Source: Methanobacteriota archaeon (GTDB lineage Archaea > Halobacteriota > Methanomicrobia > Methanomicrobiales > Methanoculleaceae). Taken from it: a stretch of DNA of 64,000 nucleotides. Location: the NCBI GenBank assembly GCA_016841955.1, contig JAENYE010000002.1:251344-315343 (forward strand), written 5' to 3'. A program made the translations under genes and the position numbers. How positions within the stretch are numbered: the first letter of the stretch is position 1; every line of letters begins with the position of its first letter. Below the pieces are notes generated by a model that did no database searches, had not been told where the DNA came from, and saw only the letters and a program-made list of their open reading frames with translations. This document shows, in pieces, positions 63,141-64,000 of the stretch.

Positions 63141-64000
63141 TTAATCCGTTTTTTGCGCCCTCGACTCCCCGAGCAGGTACCCGGCGTACGGCACCCCCGA
63201 CACTCCCCGCACCGCACCGTAGCTCGTCGCCGCCGTCACGAGGAAGAGCACCGGATAGGTCGGCCAGTCCGCCCACGACAGTCCGGTGAGGGAGGTCCAG
63301 GCGGCCGCACCGGCGGCGATGACGAGCGGGTGGACGAGGTAGATCCCGTAGGAGTGCTTCCCGAAGGACCGGGAGGCACCCGCAGGGCGGCCCTCTCTCC
63401 CTTCCAGCCGCCAGGCCGCGAGGACGAGCACGGCGATGACCGGGACGTAGTAGAGCGGTTCGAGGATCCGGTAGATACAGAAGACGGAGAGCGTTGCACC
63501 GGAGAGACTCCCGTAGTGGAGCACGGCCGCCGCCCACATGCCGCCGAGGAGGAGGGCGCCCGCACCGGCCGCGGCGAGGACCCCCGCAGGGGAGCGGGAC
63601 CGGAGCACCGACCGGAACCGGTCCGTATGCCGGGCGACGTGAATCCCGAGGACGAAGTAGAAGAGGTGCGACGGGAAGAAGCGGATCAGCACCGCATACC
63701 ACTCCGTGCCCGCAAACGCTCCGAGGCAGTGGGCGCCCACGTTCCAGAGGACCTGGAAGAAGAGGAGGGAGAGGAGGAGAAAGAGCGCCCCCCCGCCCCG
63801 GTCGAACCAATCGTAGCCTCTCGCGATCAGCGGGAAGAGAAGGTAAACCTGGATGATCAGCACGAAGAACCAGAGGTGGTAGGCGGCGGTCCCGAAGAGG
63901 AGGGCTTTTGCCACCGCATCGGGCGAAGGCATGCCGGCGAACCCAATCGTGCCCTCCACCACGACCAGGAGGTAGAGACCGGTAAAGAAGAAGTAGGGCA
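63141..64000 (-). CDS. Acyltransferase 3 family membrane protein (5' end outside the window)
   Basis: The open frame runs to the window edge, so the N terminus is missing; at least 280 residues are present. About eight hydrophobic helices are visible (e.g. AYHLWFFVLIIQVYLLFPLI, HLFYFVLGIHVARHTDRF, KHSYGIYLVHPLVIAAGAA). The pattern matches the acyltransferase_3/OafA-YrhL family, which acylates sugars or polymers at the membrane. A catalytic histidine would be in the missing part. An internal GTG at 63962 is not taken as the start because homologous hydrophobic sequence continues upstream. Confidence 0.85.
   Translation of the reverse strand, partial: PYFFFTGLYLLVVVEGTIGFAGMPSPDAVAKALLFGTAAYHLWFFVLIIQVYLLFPLIARGYDWFDRGGGALFLLLSLLFFQVLWNVGAHCLGAFAGTEWYAVLIRFFPSHLFYFVLGIHVARHTDRFRSVLRSRSPAGVLAAAGAGALLLGGMWAAAVLHYGSLSGATLSVFCIYRILEPLYYVPVIAVLVLAAWRLEGREGRPAGASRSFGKHSYGIYLVHPLVIAAGAAAWTSLTGLSWADWPTYPVLFLVTAATSYGAVRGVSGVPYAGYLLGESRAQKTD

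Overview
This window is chromosomal DNA of a methanogenic euryarchaeon, most likely of the order Methanomicrobiales and probably close to Methanoculleus. The family-level assignment is inference. The evidence is archaeal ribosomal and RNA-polymerase genes (a RpoD with two ferredoxin-like cysteine clusters, RpoN, RpoK), deoxyhypusine and diphthamide synthesis genes, an archaeal mevalonate/isopentenyl phosphate pathway, coenzyme F420 genes (cofE, cofC, cofG), the methanofuran-pathway decarboxylase mfnA, and an archaeal 16S/23S/tRNA-Cys/5S operon. The DNA is visibly GC-rich, and genes are tightly packed with many short overlaps.

Layout. Positions 1-2451 carry three consecutive four-CBS proteins. 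A 0.8-kb gap full of nested hairpins follows, then deoxyhypusine synthase. Positions 4308-17695 are one long co-directional block: tRNA-Ser, rps13-rps4-rps11-rpoD-rpl18e-rpl13-rps9-rpoN, tRNA-Pro, rpoK, eno, rps2, a MEMO protein, mevalonate kinase, isopentenyl phosphate kinase, type 2 IPP isomerase, RNase J, prenyl diphosphate synthase and gltX. It couples translation and transcription machinery to lipid precursor synthesis. Positions 17901-29184 hold a small regulator/membrane-protein pair, a CARDB-like exported protein with a MacB-type ABC transporter, a TPR protein, a flavodoxin-like protein, an ACT/metallo-beta-lactamase protein carrying an in-frame repeat insertion, an orphan PstS, an APC permease and two hemerythrins.

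The rRNA operon lies on the minus strand (34403 down to 29457) behind six TATA modules spaced about 140 bp apart. Next come smc-scpA with an upstream coiled-coil gene, then glyA-folD-dihydropteroate synthase-like-cofE facing cofC. After another hairpin-rich element come cofG, purC-purS-purQ and a ferredoxin:thioredoxin reductase-like protein. On the minus strand follow an ABC1/UbiB kinase, an MFS exporter, and the operon ppsA-mfnA-hpt-dph2-methyltransferase. serA and tRNA-Val (plus strand) are followed by a less conserved region: a small unknown gene, an AlbA/Schlafen-type ATP-binding regulator, about 0.9 kb without a gene, a RelE-type toxin-antitoxin pair, a DUF3795 protein, a VOC protein and a truncated acyltransferase.

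The most unusual signal is a scattered family of small hairpin modules. Stems differ (GCACC/GGTGC, GAAGACC/GGTCTTC, CTTCCCC/GGGGAAG and others), but the loops are nearly always GAA or GCA. They occur as arrays between genes near 2.7, 25.4 and 45.0 kb. They also occur inside two reading frames (23.95-24.15 kb and 59.24 kb) without breaking them. In the first case the insertion lies in the predicted beta2-beta3 loop of an ACT domain, which resembles the protein-invading palindromic elements of Rickettsia. No CRISPR array, intact transposase or prophage was seen.
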